Part shown: piece after piece, positions 17,863-25,671 of the stretch | How the letters are laid out: each line of letters starts with the position of its first letter | Position numbering within the stretch: position 1 is the stretch's first letter | Assembly: GCF_027111315.2 (NCBI RefSeq) | Contig: NZ_CP114289.2 | Location: forward strand, 2,480,001-2,544,000 | Length of the DNA: 64,000 nucleotides | Source: Flavobacterium limnophilum | Lineage (GTDB): Bacteria > Bacteroidota > Bacteroidia > Flavobacteriales > Flavobacteriaceae | Reading direction: 5' to 3' | Program-made: the position numbers and the translations under genes | The notes under the pieces: generated by a model | What the model saw: only the letters and a program-made list of their open reading frames with translations | What the model was told of the DNA's origin: nothing | The model's database searches: none

Positions 17863-18981
17863 ATGATTACCATAAAAGAAGCCGTTACCAAAAAGGAAAT
17901 GACCGAGTTCGTGAAATTTCCTTTCTCCTTATACAAAGACAACAAATATTGGGTTCCACCCATCATCGCCGATGAATTAGAATCTTTTGACAGAACTAAA
18001 AACCCCGCTTTCGAAAGTGCCGAAGCTTATTTTTATTTGGCTTACAAAAACAATGAAATTGTGGGACGAATTGCAGCCATCATCAACTGGGGAGAAGTCA
18101 ATGACCAACACAAAAAGAAAGTCCGTTTCGGTTGGTTTGACGTGATTGACGACATCGAAGTCACCAAAGCCCTGCTCGAAAAAGTCTATGAATTGGGACG
18201 AAAAAACAATTTGGAACACGTCGAAGGACCAATGGGTTTCTCCAACTTGGACAAAGTGGGCGTTCTCACCGAAGGTTTTGACGAATTGGGAACGATGATC
18301 ACTTGGTACAATCATCCGTATTTTGCGACACATTTAGAACAACTCGGATTTGTAAAAGAGAAAGAATACATCGAAAGTATTTTCCCGTTTTCGAACGTGA
18401 AACCCGAATTTTTCCTGAAAGCCCAAGCCTTAATCAAAAAAAGATACGAACTGACGAGTTTGAACTTCACCAAAACCAAAGACATTATGCCTTATGTGGA
18501 CAAAATGTTTGATTTGTTCAACAATTCTTATGCCGATTTATCTTCGTTTGTAGCCATCACCGACGTTCAAAAAGAATACTTCAAGAAGAAATACATCAGT
18601 TTTATCAATCCGGAATACATCAAATTCGTGATGGACAAGAACAATGACATTGTCGCTTTCAGCATCGTGATGCCGAGTTTTTCGGAAGCTTTGCAGAAAG
18701 CCAAAGGCAAACTTTTCCCTTTTGGATTTTATCATTTGCTTAAAGCGAGAAAAGAAAGCAAAGACGTTGTTTTTTACTTGATAGGCGTTCATCCAGAATA
18801 CCAAAACAAAGGCGTGACAGCCATTATTTTTGACGAATATTTCAAAACTTTCAGCGAAAAAGGAATCATCAACTGCATCCGAACTCCCGAATTAGAGGAG
18901 AATCACGCCATCCATAATTTATGGAAAAACTTCGACCCTAGAGTTCACTGTAGAAGAAAAACGTTTATGAAGATGCTTTAG
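17863..18981 (+). CDS. GNAT-like acyltransferase
   Basis: A 372-residue cytosolic protein with two GNAT-like halves. The N-terminal part (FVKFPFSLYKDNKYWVPPII, then YLAYKNNEIVGRIAAIINW) is characteristic of a Bacteroidota family sometimes mislabelled GTP cyclohydrolase. The C-terminal half has an acetyl-CoA-binding type segment (YLIGVHPEYQNKGVTAIIFD). The pattern resembles FemAB/peptidogalycan-like acyltransferases. The acceptor is not evident. It follows the barrel gene closely. Confidence 0.78.
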   Translation: MITIKEAVTKKEMTEFVKFPFSLYKDNKYWVPPIIADELESFDRTKNPAFESAEAYFYLAYKNNEIVGRIAAIINWGEVNDQHKKKVRFGWFDVIDDIEVTKALLEKVYELGRKNNLEHVEGPMGFSNLDKVGVLTEGFDELGTMITWYNHPYFATHLEQLGFVKEKEYIESIFPFSNVKPEFFLKAQALIKKRYELTSLNFTKTKDIMPYVDKMFDLFNNSYADLSSFVAITDVQKEYFKKKYISFINPEYIKFVMDKNNDIVAFSIVMPSFSEALQKAKGKLFPFGFYHLLKARKESKDVVFYLIGVHPEYQNKGVTAIIFDEYFKTFSEKGIINCIRTPELEENHAIHNLWKNFDPRVHCRRKTFMKML

Positions 18982-19027
18982 TTGTTGTTAGTAGGTAGTT
19001 GTATGATATTAAAAAAAACGAAAGTGT

Positions 19028-19630
19028 ATGGCAAATGTCAAAACTGAATATATAGAAAAACTTCTTAATACAATTCAAATTGAAAATAAAATTGTCAAAG
19101 ATTCTAAAAATTTTGACAATAAGGATAAAGAATCAATTGCATACTTTAGAAATTATTATATTGATAGAATTACTAAAGAACCAATTACATTAACTCAATT
19201 AAAATCTATTACGAATAACATTCTTACTTTTTGGAGAGAAAGTATCGGTATTGACACTGAGTTATTTTGGATTGAGTTAAAGGAAAATAATATTGACTTT
19301 GAAAGAAAAGACGAAATAAATTTTGCCTTAGAAAAAAATAGATTCAGAAGAGTTGATGTTGGAATTGGAGCACGAAAATATTGGACTGTAATTAAAGACT
19401 TTGATTCAATACGAAAAAGATTTTCAAAAGTAGAAATAGAAAAAATATCATTAATCATTGAAAATGATGAAAAAACACGACTTGAGATTTTAAAAAAGTG
19501 TTTAAGGAAAAAAGAAATTCCACAGACGCAACGCTTGAAATATGGAGAATGTTGGGCTTATATGAGCCAGTGCGGACTTTTGAGCAAATATTTTAGTAAA
19601 GAAGAAATTGAAGAATTACACAATCTTTGA
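19028..19630 (+). CDS. Unrecognised charged protein, probably horizontally acquired
   Basis: A 200-residue soluble protein rich in Lys, Glu, Ile and Asn. Its codon use is visibly more A/T-biased than the neighbouring acetyltransferase and acyltransferase genes. There is no signal peptide or membrane helix. The C-terminus contains a Cys/Trp-bearing stretch (LKYGECWAYMSQCGLLSKYF). I do not recognise the family. The gene lies alone with a terminator 83 bp downstream, and composition suggests late acquisition. Confidence 0.7.
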   Translation: MANVKTEYIEKLLNTIQIENKIVKDSKNFDNKDKESIAYFRNYYIDRITKEPITLTQLKSITNNILTFWRESIGIDTELFWIELKENNIDFERKDEINFALEKNRFRRVDVGIGARKYWTVIKDFDSIRKRFSKVEIEKISLIIENDEKTRLEILKKCLRKKEIPQTQRLKYGECWAYMSQCGLLSKYFSKEEIEELHNL

Positions 19631-19712
19631 AAGCAAGTAATCAAAAGAAAAACATCCGATTTGGGCAATAGGCTTAATGGAAAGTTAGTAGCGAAACTCG
19701 ATAAAAAAAACG

Positions 19713-19747
19713 AAAACCTCCTGAGAAATCAAGAGGTTTTTGTTTTT
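19713..19747 (+). terminator. Intrinsic terminator
   Basis: AAAACCTC (19713-19720) pairs with GAGGTTTT (19733-19740), followed by TGTTTTT. It lies downstream of the 19028-19630 gene. Confidence 0.8.
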
Positions 19748-19770
19748 ATATAGATGTTTAACATTCTTAA

Positions 19771-19798
19771 TCTGAAATCTGAAATCTGAAATCTAAAA
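19771..19798. repeat. 7-bp tandem repeat TCTGAAA
   Basis: Three perfect copies plus one variant (TCTAAAA) abut the stop codon of the minus-strand acyltransferase gene. Similar low-complexity strings occur at 12430-12460. Confidence 0.7.
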
Positions 19799-21061
19799 TT
19801 AAGCGTCCAAATCAACAGTAGTTCTGCTGGCAATTTCTTTATACGTTCCGTTTACCAGTTTCTCACGAATGGCTTCAAAAGCAGATAGTGTTTGGTCAAT
19901 ATCCGCCAATGTATGAGATGCAGTAGGAATAACGCGCAATAAAATCATTCCTTTTGGAATAACCGGATAAATCACGATCGACAAGAAAATACCGTAGTTT
20001 TCTCTTAAATCATTTACCATTACCATCGCTTCAGGCACACTTCCTTCAAGGTAAACTGGCGTAACACAAGTATTGGTATCACCAATATTAAACCCTTTGC
20101 TTCTCAAACCACCTTGTAAAGCGTTTACATTCTCCCAAAGTTTATCTTTCAATTCAGATGAATTACGCAATAATTCCAAACGTTTCAATGAACCAATAGT
20201 TTGAATCATTGGCAATGCTTTGGCAAACATTTGAGAACGCAAATTGTATTTCAAATAATCAATAATGTCTTTATCGGCAGCCACAAAAGCACCAATATTA
20301 GCCATAGATTTGGCAAACGTAGAAAAATAAACATCAATTCCGTCTTGAACACCTTGCTCCTCACCCGCTCCGGCACCTGTCTTACCAAGTGTACCAAAAC
20401 CGTGTGCATCATCAACCAAAAGACGGAAATTGTATTTTTCTTTCATCGCTACAATTTCTTTCAACTTTCCTTGTTGCCCACGCATTCCAAAAACACCTTC
20501 GGTAATAAAAAGAATTCCTCCTCCTTGTTCCGTAGCCAATTTTGTGGCACGTTGCAGGTTTTTCTCCATACTTTCGATGTCATTGTGCTTGTAGGTAAAA
20601 CGTTTTCCGCTATGCAAACGAACTCCGTCAATAATACAAGCGTGACCATCAACATCATATACAATCACGTCATTTCTGGTCACCAAAGCATCAATGATGG
20701 ACACCATTCCTTGGTATCCAAAATTCAACAAATAGGCCGATTCTTTCATTACAAAAGCAGCCAATTCTTGCTCTAATTGTTCGTGATATTTGGTGTGCCC
20801 CGACATCATTCTGGCACCCATTGGAGCAGCTGCACCAAATTCTAAGGCTGCGTCCGCATCAGCTTTACGCACTTCTGGATGATTAGCCAAACCTAAATAA
20901 TCGTTCAAACTCCAGTTTAAAACCTCTTTTCCTTGAAATTGCATTCTTGGCCCTAAATCTCCTTCCAACTTTGGAAAAACGAAATAACCTTCTGCCTGTG
21001 AAGCCCATTTTCCCAATGGTCCTTTATTGTTTTGAATTCTTTCGAATAAATCTTTTACCAT
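19799..21061 (-). CDS. PLP-dependent alpha-oxoamine synthase (serine palmitoyl-/cysteate acyltransferase type)
   Basis: A 420-residue fold-type I PLP enzyme of the alpha-oxoamine synthase family (serine palmitoyltransferase, KBL, BioF). The PLP lysine lies in FSTFAKSMANIGAF. Other family marks are NYLGL-like WSLNDYLGLANHPEV, GARMMSGHTKYHEQLEQELA and LLVDDAHGFGTLG. It would condense an acyl-CoA with serine or cysteate. In Flavobacterium johnsoniae a homologue of this family supplies cysteate acyltransferase activity for capnine/sulfonolipid, which supports gliding, so that role is likely here; sphingolipid synthesis is the alternative. A TATTTTTG box (21099-21106, minus strand) precedes the start by 38 bp. 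Confidence 0.85.
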   Translation of the reverse strand: MVKDLFERIQNNKGPLGKWASQAEGYFVFPKLEGDLGPRMQFQGKEVLNWSLNDYLGLANHPEVRKADADAALEFGAAAPMGARMMSGHTKYHEQLEQELAAFVMKESAYLLNFGYQGMVSIIDALVTRNDVIVYDVDGHACIIDGVRLHSGKRFTYKHNDIESMEKNLQRATKLATEQGGGILFITEGVFGMRGQQGKLKEIVAMKEKYNFRLLVDDAHGFGTLGKTGAGAGEEQGVQDGIDVYFSTFAKSMANIGAFVAADKDIIDYLKYNLRSQMFAKALPMIQTIGSLKRLELLRNSSELKDKLWENVNALQGGLRSKGFNIGDTNTCVTPVYLEGSVPEAMVMVNDLRENYGIFLSIVIYPVIPKGMILLRVIPTASHTLADIDQTLSAFEAIREKLVNGTYKEIASRTTVDLDA

Positions 21062-21150
21062 AATATATTTGAAGTATTATATTTTTTTTAAGAGATTGCA
21101 AAAATAATTATTTATAATTTATTATGGTCTCGAAAGCAAATTTATTTTTA

Positions 21151-21229
21151 GGAGCTAATCCTGCTGTACACTGTATCTTTTACTTTTTAAAGAAAAAAGT
21201 AAAAGGATGCCGTTTCCATCAGGGCTAGG
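21151..21229 (-). repeat. Dispersed intergenic element (copy 2)
   Basis: On the minus strand it reads CCTAGCCCTGATGG...GGCATCC, then a stem of TTTTACTTTTT with AAAAAGTAAAA, then ...TAGCTCC. This is the same block order as 4562-4652. It lies in the gap between divergent genes. Confidence 0.6.
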
Positions 21230-21253
21230 TATTAACTTATTGAAGAAACTTCG

Positions 21254-21261
21254 TATATTTG
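21254..21261 (+). promoter_or_regulatory. -7 box of the cytochrome b-like gene
   Basis: TATATTTG matches TAnnTTTG, 54 bases before the ATG at 21316. Confidence 0.45.
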
Positions 21262-21315
21262 AATGAATATTTAATTTAGTCATTACTTACAAAAAATCAA
21301 TTAAAATCATTTATC

Positions 21316-21888
21316 ATGTCTTTAGAAAATAAAAATTTCAGTCTCGCACATCGCCTTTTACATTGGCTAATCGCTTTAGCCATTTTATTTTTGATGCTGA
21401 CGGTTTTTTTAAGGTTGACTTGGCTGGAGAAAAACAATGTGGCTTCCATACTTCAAGACAATCTAAAGGCATTGAATATTTCTTTAAGTCACGATGATGC
21501 CATAAAAATTGCCAAACAAATACGCAAACCTATGTGGGATTGGCATATTTATACCGGATATTTCTTGATTGGATTATATGTTTTAAGAATGATAAACCTG
21601 TATTTTTCAGGTATCGTTTTCCCAAATCCTTTCCACAGAACCAGCAAACTAAAACAAAAAATACAAGGATGGACTTACATCATTTTTTATTTCCTGATGG
21701 GCATTTCTCTAATAACTGGGTTCTTCATAGTAAACGGTTCGCCAGAATATAAAGATTTTCTGGAAACCATTCATGTTCAATCTATTTATTATGCCGTGCT
21801 TTTTATCATTATGCATATGGCAGGATTACTTTTATCCGAGTTTTCGAATGAAAAAGGAATCGTTTCAAAAATGATTCACGGCAAATAA
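21316..21888 (+). CDS. Cytochrome b/b6-like membrane protein
   Basis: A 190-residue protein with four membrane helices. Histidines are placed as in the b561/Ni-hydrogenase cytochrome b fold: SLAHRLLHWLIALAILFLML in helix 1, WDWHIYTGYFLIGLYVLRM in helix 2, and two histidines in the last helix region (ETIHVQSIYYAVLFIIMHMA). It would hold b-type heme in the inner membrane and pass electrons; no partner subunit is adjacent. It stands 72 bp before the NYN-domain gene. Confidence 0.82.
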   Translation: MSLENKNFSLAHRLLHWLIALAILFLMLTVFLRLTWLEKNNVASILQDNLKALNISLSHDDAIKIAKQIRKPMWDWHIYTGYFLIGLYVLRMINLYFSGIVFPNPFHRTSKLKQKIQGWTYIIFYFLMGISLITGFFIVNGSPEYKDFLETIHVQSIYYAVLFIIMHMAGLLLSEFSNEKGIVSKMIHGK

Positions 21889-21960
21889 AATTTATTTAAA
21901 TTCATAAATTTAGAAAAGAATTAAAACAATTCTTTTCTTGAAAAAACACAACTTTAAAAT

Positions 21961-22791
21961 ATGTCACAAGATACCAAAGAACTAAAACTCGCCGTCCTCA
22001 TTGATGCCGACAATGTTCCTTATAGCAATGTAAAAGGAATGATGGAAGAAATCGCCAAATACGGTACGCCAACCACCAAGCGCATTTATGCCGATTGGAC
22101 CAAACCAAACGCTGGCGGTTGGAAAAGCGTTTTATTGGAACACGCCATCACTCCTATTCAACAATACAGCTACACTGTTGGAAAAAACTCTTCCGATTCG
22201 GCAATGATTATCGACGCGATGGATTTGCTGTACTCTGACAAAGTTGATGGTTTTTGCATCGTTTCAAGTGACAGCGATTTCACTAGATTAGCCATTCGTT
22301 TGAGGGAATCCGGAATGAAAGTCATTGGCATTGGCGAAAAGAAAACCCCCAATTCGTTCATTGTGGCCTGTGATAGATTTGTTTATATTGAAGTTTTGGA
22401 CGGAGCCATCAAAAAGAAATTACCAAAAAGCAGATTAGCCGAAGAAAACAAAAAGGTAGTTGACCCGAGCGCTAGCGAACACGCGAAGCAAAAAGTAGCC
22501 GCAAAAACTACCGAGAAAACGGCACAAAAACCCCTAAATAAAATTGACAACCAAACCATAGAACTCATAGAAGACACACTCGATGCCATTGGTGATGAAG
22601 ACGGCTGGGCATTTCTTGGCGATGTGGGCAACCTCATCGTGAAGAAAAAACCCGAATTCGACCCCAGAAATTATGGGTTTTCAAAACTGACTCCAATGCT
22701 GAAATCCCTGACCAACATTCTAGAAATCGACGAAAGAGAATCCGACAAAAAAGGAATCAAGCACGTTTTCGTGAGATTGCGGTACAGTTAG
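21961..22791 (+). CDS. NYN-domain (PIN-like) protein with C-terminal OST-HTH/LOTUS domain
   Basis: A 276-residue soluble protein. Residues 9-145 form a NYN domain with the PIN-like acidic residues in LIDADNVPYSNV, SDSAMIIDAMDLLY and IVSSDSDFTRLAIRL, implying metal-dependent ribonuclease activity. A Lys/Ala-rich linker (about 160-195) leads to an OST-HTH/LOTUS-type domain (GWAFLGDVGNLIVKKKPEFD, then YGFSKLTPMLKSL), an RNA-binding module. This is the LabA/MARF1-like architecture. It is directly followed (9 bp) by the terminator end of the first copy of the minus-strand small-RNA repeat, so its transcript may read into the antisense of that RNA. Confidence 0.88.
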   Translation: MSQDTKELKLAVLIDADNVPYSNVKGMMEEIAKYGTPTTKRIYADWTKPNAGGWKSVLLEHAITPIQQYSYTVGKNSSDSAMIIDAMDLLYSDKVDGFCIVSSDSDFTRLAIRLRESGMKVIGIGEKKTPNSFIVACDRFVYIEVLDGAIKKKLPKSRLAEENKKVVDPSASEHAKQKVAAKTTEKTAQKPLNKIDNQTIELIEDTLDAIGDEDGWAFLGDVGNLIVKKKPEFDPRNYGFSKLTPMLKSLTNILEIDERESDKKGIKHVFVRLRYS

Positions 22792-22799
22792 AAGGTTAT

Positions 22800-22938
22800 A
22801 AAACAAAAAGGAGGCCGTTTATAGGCCTCCAATTGTAGATTTTGATTTACCATTATCAGCTTCTATCTTACGATACGACTGACTATTGAATAACCTTCTC
22901 TGTTCAGATTGATATACTCAAGTAATTAATCAAAACCA
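22800..22938 (-). ncRNA. Putative small RNA, array copy 1
   Basis: The -7 box TACATTTG lies at 22943-22950 (minus strand) and TTG begins 15 bp farther upstream. The 5' segment GTGGTTTTGATTAATTAC can pair with GTAAATCAAAATCTAC near the 3' end, closing a core whose ends pair as TATCA/TGATA and which contains TATC-GTAA-GATA, a GNRA-type tetraloop. An intrinsic terminator (GGAGGCC/GGCCTCC followed by TTTTT) ends it. No conserved reading frame is shared among copies. The core resembles that of copy 4. Confidence 0.65.
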
Positions 22939-23082
22939 CATTCAAATGTACAATAATTTTAAATTCAATTGCTTGAAAAACAGTATTTTAACCAATAATT
23001 AACACCTGGTTATCAAGGCATTGGAATTATTCAAAAACAACAACAAATACTATTGACTTTTTATAATATACTGACAGGGTAT

Positions 23083-23292
23083 TCGCTTTTAAAACTTGAG
23101 GCTTCTATGTAGTTTTATCAAACTACGCAATTGGCACACCGATGACATGGATTATGCAGATTCGCACGGATTTTTATCTGTTAATTAGTAAAAATCAATG
23201 AATATTTGTGTAAAATCCGTTCAATCCGTGTCATCTGAGTGCCTTAATATACAAATAAATATCTTGCCAGTAACTAAAATCTTAAAAGCGAA
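23083..23292. repeat. Nested palindromic element (MITE-like)
   Basis: The outer inverted repeats TTCGCTTTTAA (23083-23093) and TTAAAAGCGAA (23282-23292) enclose a small hairpin GTAGTTT/AAACTAC (23109-23126) and a large one from GGCAC (23133) to GTGCC (23243). The large hairpin has GATGACA/TGTCATC and ACGGATTTT/AAAATCCGT within its stem. No reading frame. It looks like a non-autonomous or REP-type repeat. Confidence 0.7.
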
Positions 23293-23315
23293 CGCCTTAA
23301 TATATTGACCCAAAA

Positions 23316-23753
23316 TTAGGCTTTGACAAAAGTCATGTTTACAATAGCCGTCGTTCCATCTTGGATTTCTGAATATTTTACTTTTAATGTGGTACTCGTC
23401 AAACTCACCACTTCAAAAGGTATAATGACACCATCGGATGTAATGGTAACAACATTACCATTTTTATACCAAGTGCCCGTGGTTATATCCAACAAACAGT
23501 CTGATCCGGAATAATCGCCTTCATTAAAAACTGCTGTTGGAGCAAATTCGATATAATCTTTTGAACACCCTGGCTCGTTGTCGTCATAATCCAGCTCTGG
23601 CGATGTCACCCCGTTTACCGTTAAACTCATCTTGTCGAAATTCCACTTCCCTTTAATTGACACCGGAATCGGAGAATCTTCATCGTCACAACAAGATGAA
23701 AAAGCAAACACCAACGTTAACGCAGAAATAATTAAAACACTTATCTTTTTCAT
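23316..23753 (-). CDS. Lipocalin-like domain lipoprotein (paralogue A)
   Basis: A 145-residue lipoprotein. The signal ALTLVFAFSSC has a lipobox ending in Cys, followed by CDDEDS, an acidic run like the surface-export signal of Bacteroidota lipoproteins. The mature part (GKWNFDKMSLTVNG, CSKDYIEF, GTWYKNGNVVTI) matches the small lipocalin-like domain family. The start at 23753 (MKKISVLII) is preferred over the longer frame from 23783. It is paralogous to the gene at 24788-25231: both share WNFDK, C-x-KDYIE, a second Cys and TGTW. It sits between copy 1 and copies 2-4 of the small-RNA repeat. Ligand unknown. Confidence 0.82.
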   Translation of the reverse strand: MKKISVLIISALTLVFAFSSCCDDEDSPIPVSIKGKWNFDKMSLTVNGVTSPELDYDDNEPGCSKDYIEFAPTAVFNEGDYSGSDCLLDITTGTWYKNGNVVTITSDGVIIPFEVVSLTSTTLKVKYSEIQDGTTAIVNMTFVKA

Positions 23754-23916
23754 AATGATTTGTTTTAAATTAAAGAGATACAAAAGAACAGGATTAAATA
23801 TACAAAAAAAAAATCAACTGATTAAAAATCAATTAATTACCCCCCCCTGTTTTGCATACAAAAAACTCTAGAATAAATACATTTAATTTAATCCCAAATT
23901 AAAAAAAGCAGAGTTT

Positions 23917-24060
23917 AAACAAAAAAGGAGGCCCTTTTACAGACCTCCAATTGTAGATTTTGATTTACCATTATTGGCTCATACCGTTACTGATATGTCC
24001 GATTATGAGTTGTCCTATTCCAATATGAAATAGACATTCTCAAGTAATTAATCAAAACCA
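23917..24060 (-). ncRNA. Putative small RNA, array copy 2
   Basis: The -7 box TAAATTTG is at 24065-24072 (minus strand), with TTG 15 bp upstream. The outer stem sequences match copy 1, but the core differs: TATTGG/CCAATA and CTCATA/TATGAG replace the copy-1 pairings. The terminator is GGAGG/CCTCC-type with TTTTTTG. A different core sequence that preserves the pairing is the main evidence for a structured RNA. Confidence 0.65.
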
Positions 24061-24212
24061 CAATCAAATTTACAAAATATTTATTTTCAACTATTTAAAA
24101 TTAAACAGTTTAACAACGCATTAACACAACTTCTTTATAAAGTATCAATAATACATTCCAACGACCGAATTTCGAATTATTCCACAAATAATGAATTAAT
24201 TTATTTGAATAT

Positions 24213-24354
24213 AAAACAAAAAAGGAGGCCTTTTTACAGACCTCCAATTGTTGATTTTGATTTACAATTATTTACATCTACTTACCCTTTAGTTGACTAA
24301 TAAATAATCTTCCATATTTCGGTAATTATGTAAACAGGTAATGAATCAAAACCA
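24213..24354 (-). ncRNA. Putative small RNA, array copy 3
   Basis: The -7 box TACATTTG is at 24359-24366; the upstream element reads TTA rather than TTG at the same 15-bp spacing. The outer stem is conserved. The core pairs as TTTACAT/ATGTAAA and TTACC/GGTAA, with a small TTAG-TCAA-CTAA hairpin. The terminator is GGAGGTCTG...AGGCCTCC followed by TTTTTTG. Together with copy 4 it forms a tandem unit of about 297 bp. Confidence 0.65.
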
Positions 24355-24508
24355 CACACAAATGTACAAAAATATTCATTTTAACCATTTGAAATAAAAC
24401 TCTTTAACAACATATTAACGCAATGATTTTTTAAATTGCCAATAATGCATTCCAATGACCGAATTGCAACTTATTTTTATAAATATTCCGACTAATCCAT
24501 TTAAATAT

Positions 24509-24649
24509 AAAACAAAAAAGGAGGCCTTTTTACAGACCTCCAATTGTTGATTTTGATTTACCATTATCAACTTCTACCTTACGATACAGTTGACTATTGA
24601 ATAATCGAATCTTTTGCAGATGATATACTCAAGTAATTAATCAAAACCA
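24509..24649 (-). ncRNA. Putative small RNA, array copy 4
   Basis: The -7 box TATATTTG is at 24654-24661 with a full TTTG (24677-24680) 15 bp upstream, the best promoter of the four. The core pairs TATCA/TGATA and has TATC-GTAA-GGTA, close to copy 1. The terminator is identical in design to copy 3. Confidence 0.67.
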
Positions 24650-24787
24650 CAATCAAATATACGATTAATCACGATTCAAAACACTAATATTAAGCACCTT
24701 AACAACAAATTAGGAAGTTAAACCTTCCTTCCTAAAAAACTTGTTTTTTTTGAATATTTTCCTGCTCAAAAGCCAATATAATTCAAA

Positions 24788-25231
24788 TTATTTTTTAAAA
24801 TACAGATTTAATGTCCCTGATTGTCCAGAATAGGTTCCTTCAATTTTTAATAACAACTCGGTTGCCGAAAGACTGGCAACATTGAAAGTTCCATTAAAAC
24901 TGGTACCTGAAACAGAAATTGTTATCGTATTCCCGCTTTGTGTCCAAGTTCCTGTTTTTTCTTCAAACGCACAGCCTGCTGTATAATTGCCATATTTCGC
25001 AACACCTCCTGTAATAAGTTCAATATAATCCTTGTTGCAACCATCTTCATTCTTGAAATAATCCGTTGAATAAGGTATGGTAAACGCACCAGAAGTCGCA
25101 GTTGATTTATCGAAATTCCATTTTGCTGCAATATAATTCATGTCCACCGGACCACTGTCGTCTTTGGTGCAAGAAGTTAAAACGGCTGCTGAAAATAATG
25201 TCAAAAGAAATAAAATACATAGTTTTTTCAT
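24788..25231 (-). CDS. Lipocalin-like domain lipoprotein (paralogue B)
   Basis: A 147-residue lipoprotein with signal LFLLTLFSAAVLTSC, lipid-modified Cys, then TKDDSG. The domain (AKWNFDKSTATSG, GCNKDYIELI, YGNYTAGCAFEEKTGTW) parallels the gene at 23316-23753, so the two arose by duplication. Two Cys in the mature domain at matching positions could form a disulfide. It lies upstream of copies 2-4 of the small-RNA array on the same strand, and an 11-bp direct-repeat array lies about 210 bp upstream of its start. Function unknown; surface or periplasmic binding of a small ligand is the family expectation. Confidence 0.82.
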   Translation of the reverse strand: MKKLCILFLLTLFSAAVLTSCTKDDSGPVDMNYIAAKWNFDKSTATSGAFTIPYSTDYFKNEDGCNKDYIELITGGVAKYGNYTAGCAFEEKTGTWTQSGNTITISVSGTSFNGTFNVASLSATELLLKIEGTYSGQSGTLNLYFKK

Positions 25232-25439
25232 AGTTCAATTGGTTTAGTTAGCATACAATAATAAACAAAAAATAGCTAACCCAAAAGCTTGTCAGTTCAT
25301 CTACTCAAAATAACGGCGAATAAGAAGGTAAAACTTATTATTTCTTTAAACCAATTTAAACCCGCCAGGTCCAATTATTAAATTCTTGAAAATAGGTGTC
25401 GTTATTTCAAAGACATATCAAGAGTATGGATAGAACATA

Positions 25440-25505
25440 TATATAGTAACTATATAGTAACTTTATAATAAGTATATAGTGACTTTATAGTGACTAATTA
25501 ATAAT
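25440..25505. repeat. 11-bp direct repeats, six units
   Basis: The units TATATAGTAAC (twice), TTTATAATAAG, TATATAGTGAC, TTTATAGTGAC and a degenerate sixth lie head to tail at a strict 11-bp period in the gap between divergent genes. The period is close to one helical turn, as in tandem operators of PhoB/OmpR-type regulators. The rest of the 25232-25638 gap shows no gene. Confidence 0.75.
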
Positions 25506-25638
25506 ATTAGAATACTTAGCAAACAATAAATATCCAATCAATATCTTTTACTTCAAATAATTATGCCCAAAGATTTCGTTCAATTACCATTCCACAATAA
25601 TCAACCCCGAATATCATAATACGATTTTCAAAACATTG

Positions 25639-25646
25639 TATCTTTG
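25639..25646 (+). promoter_or_regulatory. -7 box of rdgB
   Basis: TATCTTTG matches TAnnTTTG. It overlaps the start of the longest open frame (25636), which shows that the real start is the ATG at 25672. Confidence 0.6.
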
Positions 25647-25671
25647 TACTTTGACCAATAAAAACAATAAA

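Noticed and set aside
22800..24661. Small peptide genes in the repeated units
   Set aside because: The only shared frame (VVLI-x-YL from GTG) runs into different stop codons in each copy; conservation follows base pairing rather than codons.
25440..25505. Plasmid or phage replication iterons
   Set aside because: No replication initiator gene or DnaA boxes are nearby, and flanking genes are chromosomal housekeeping genes.
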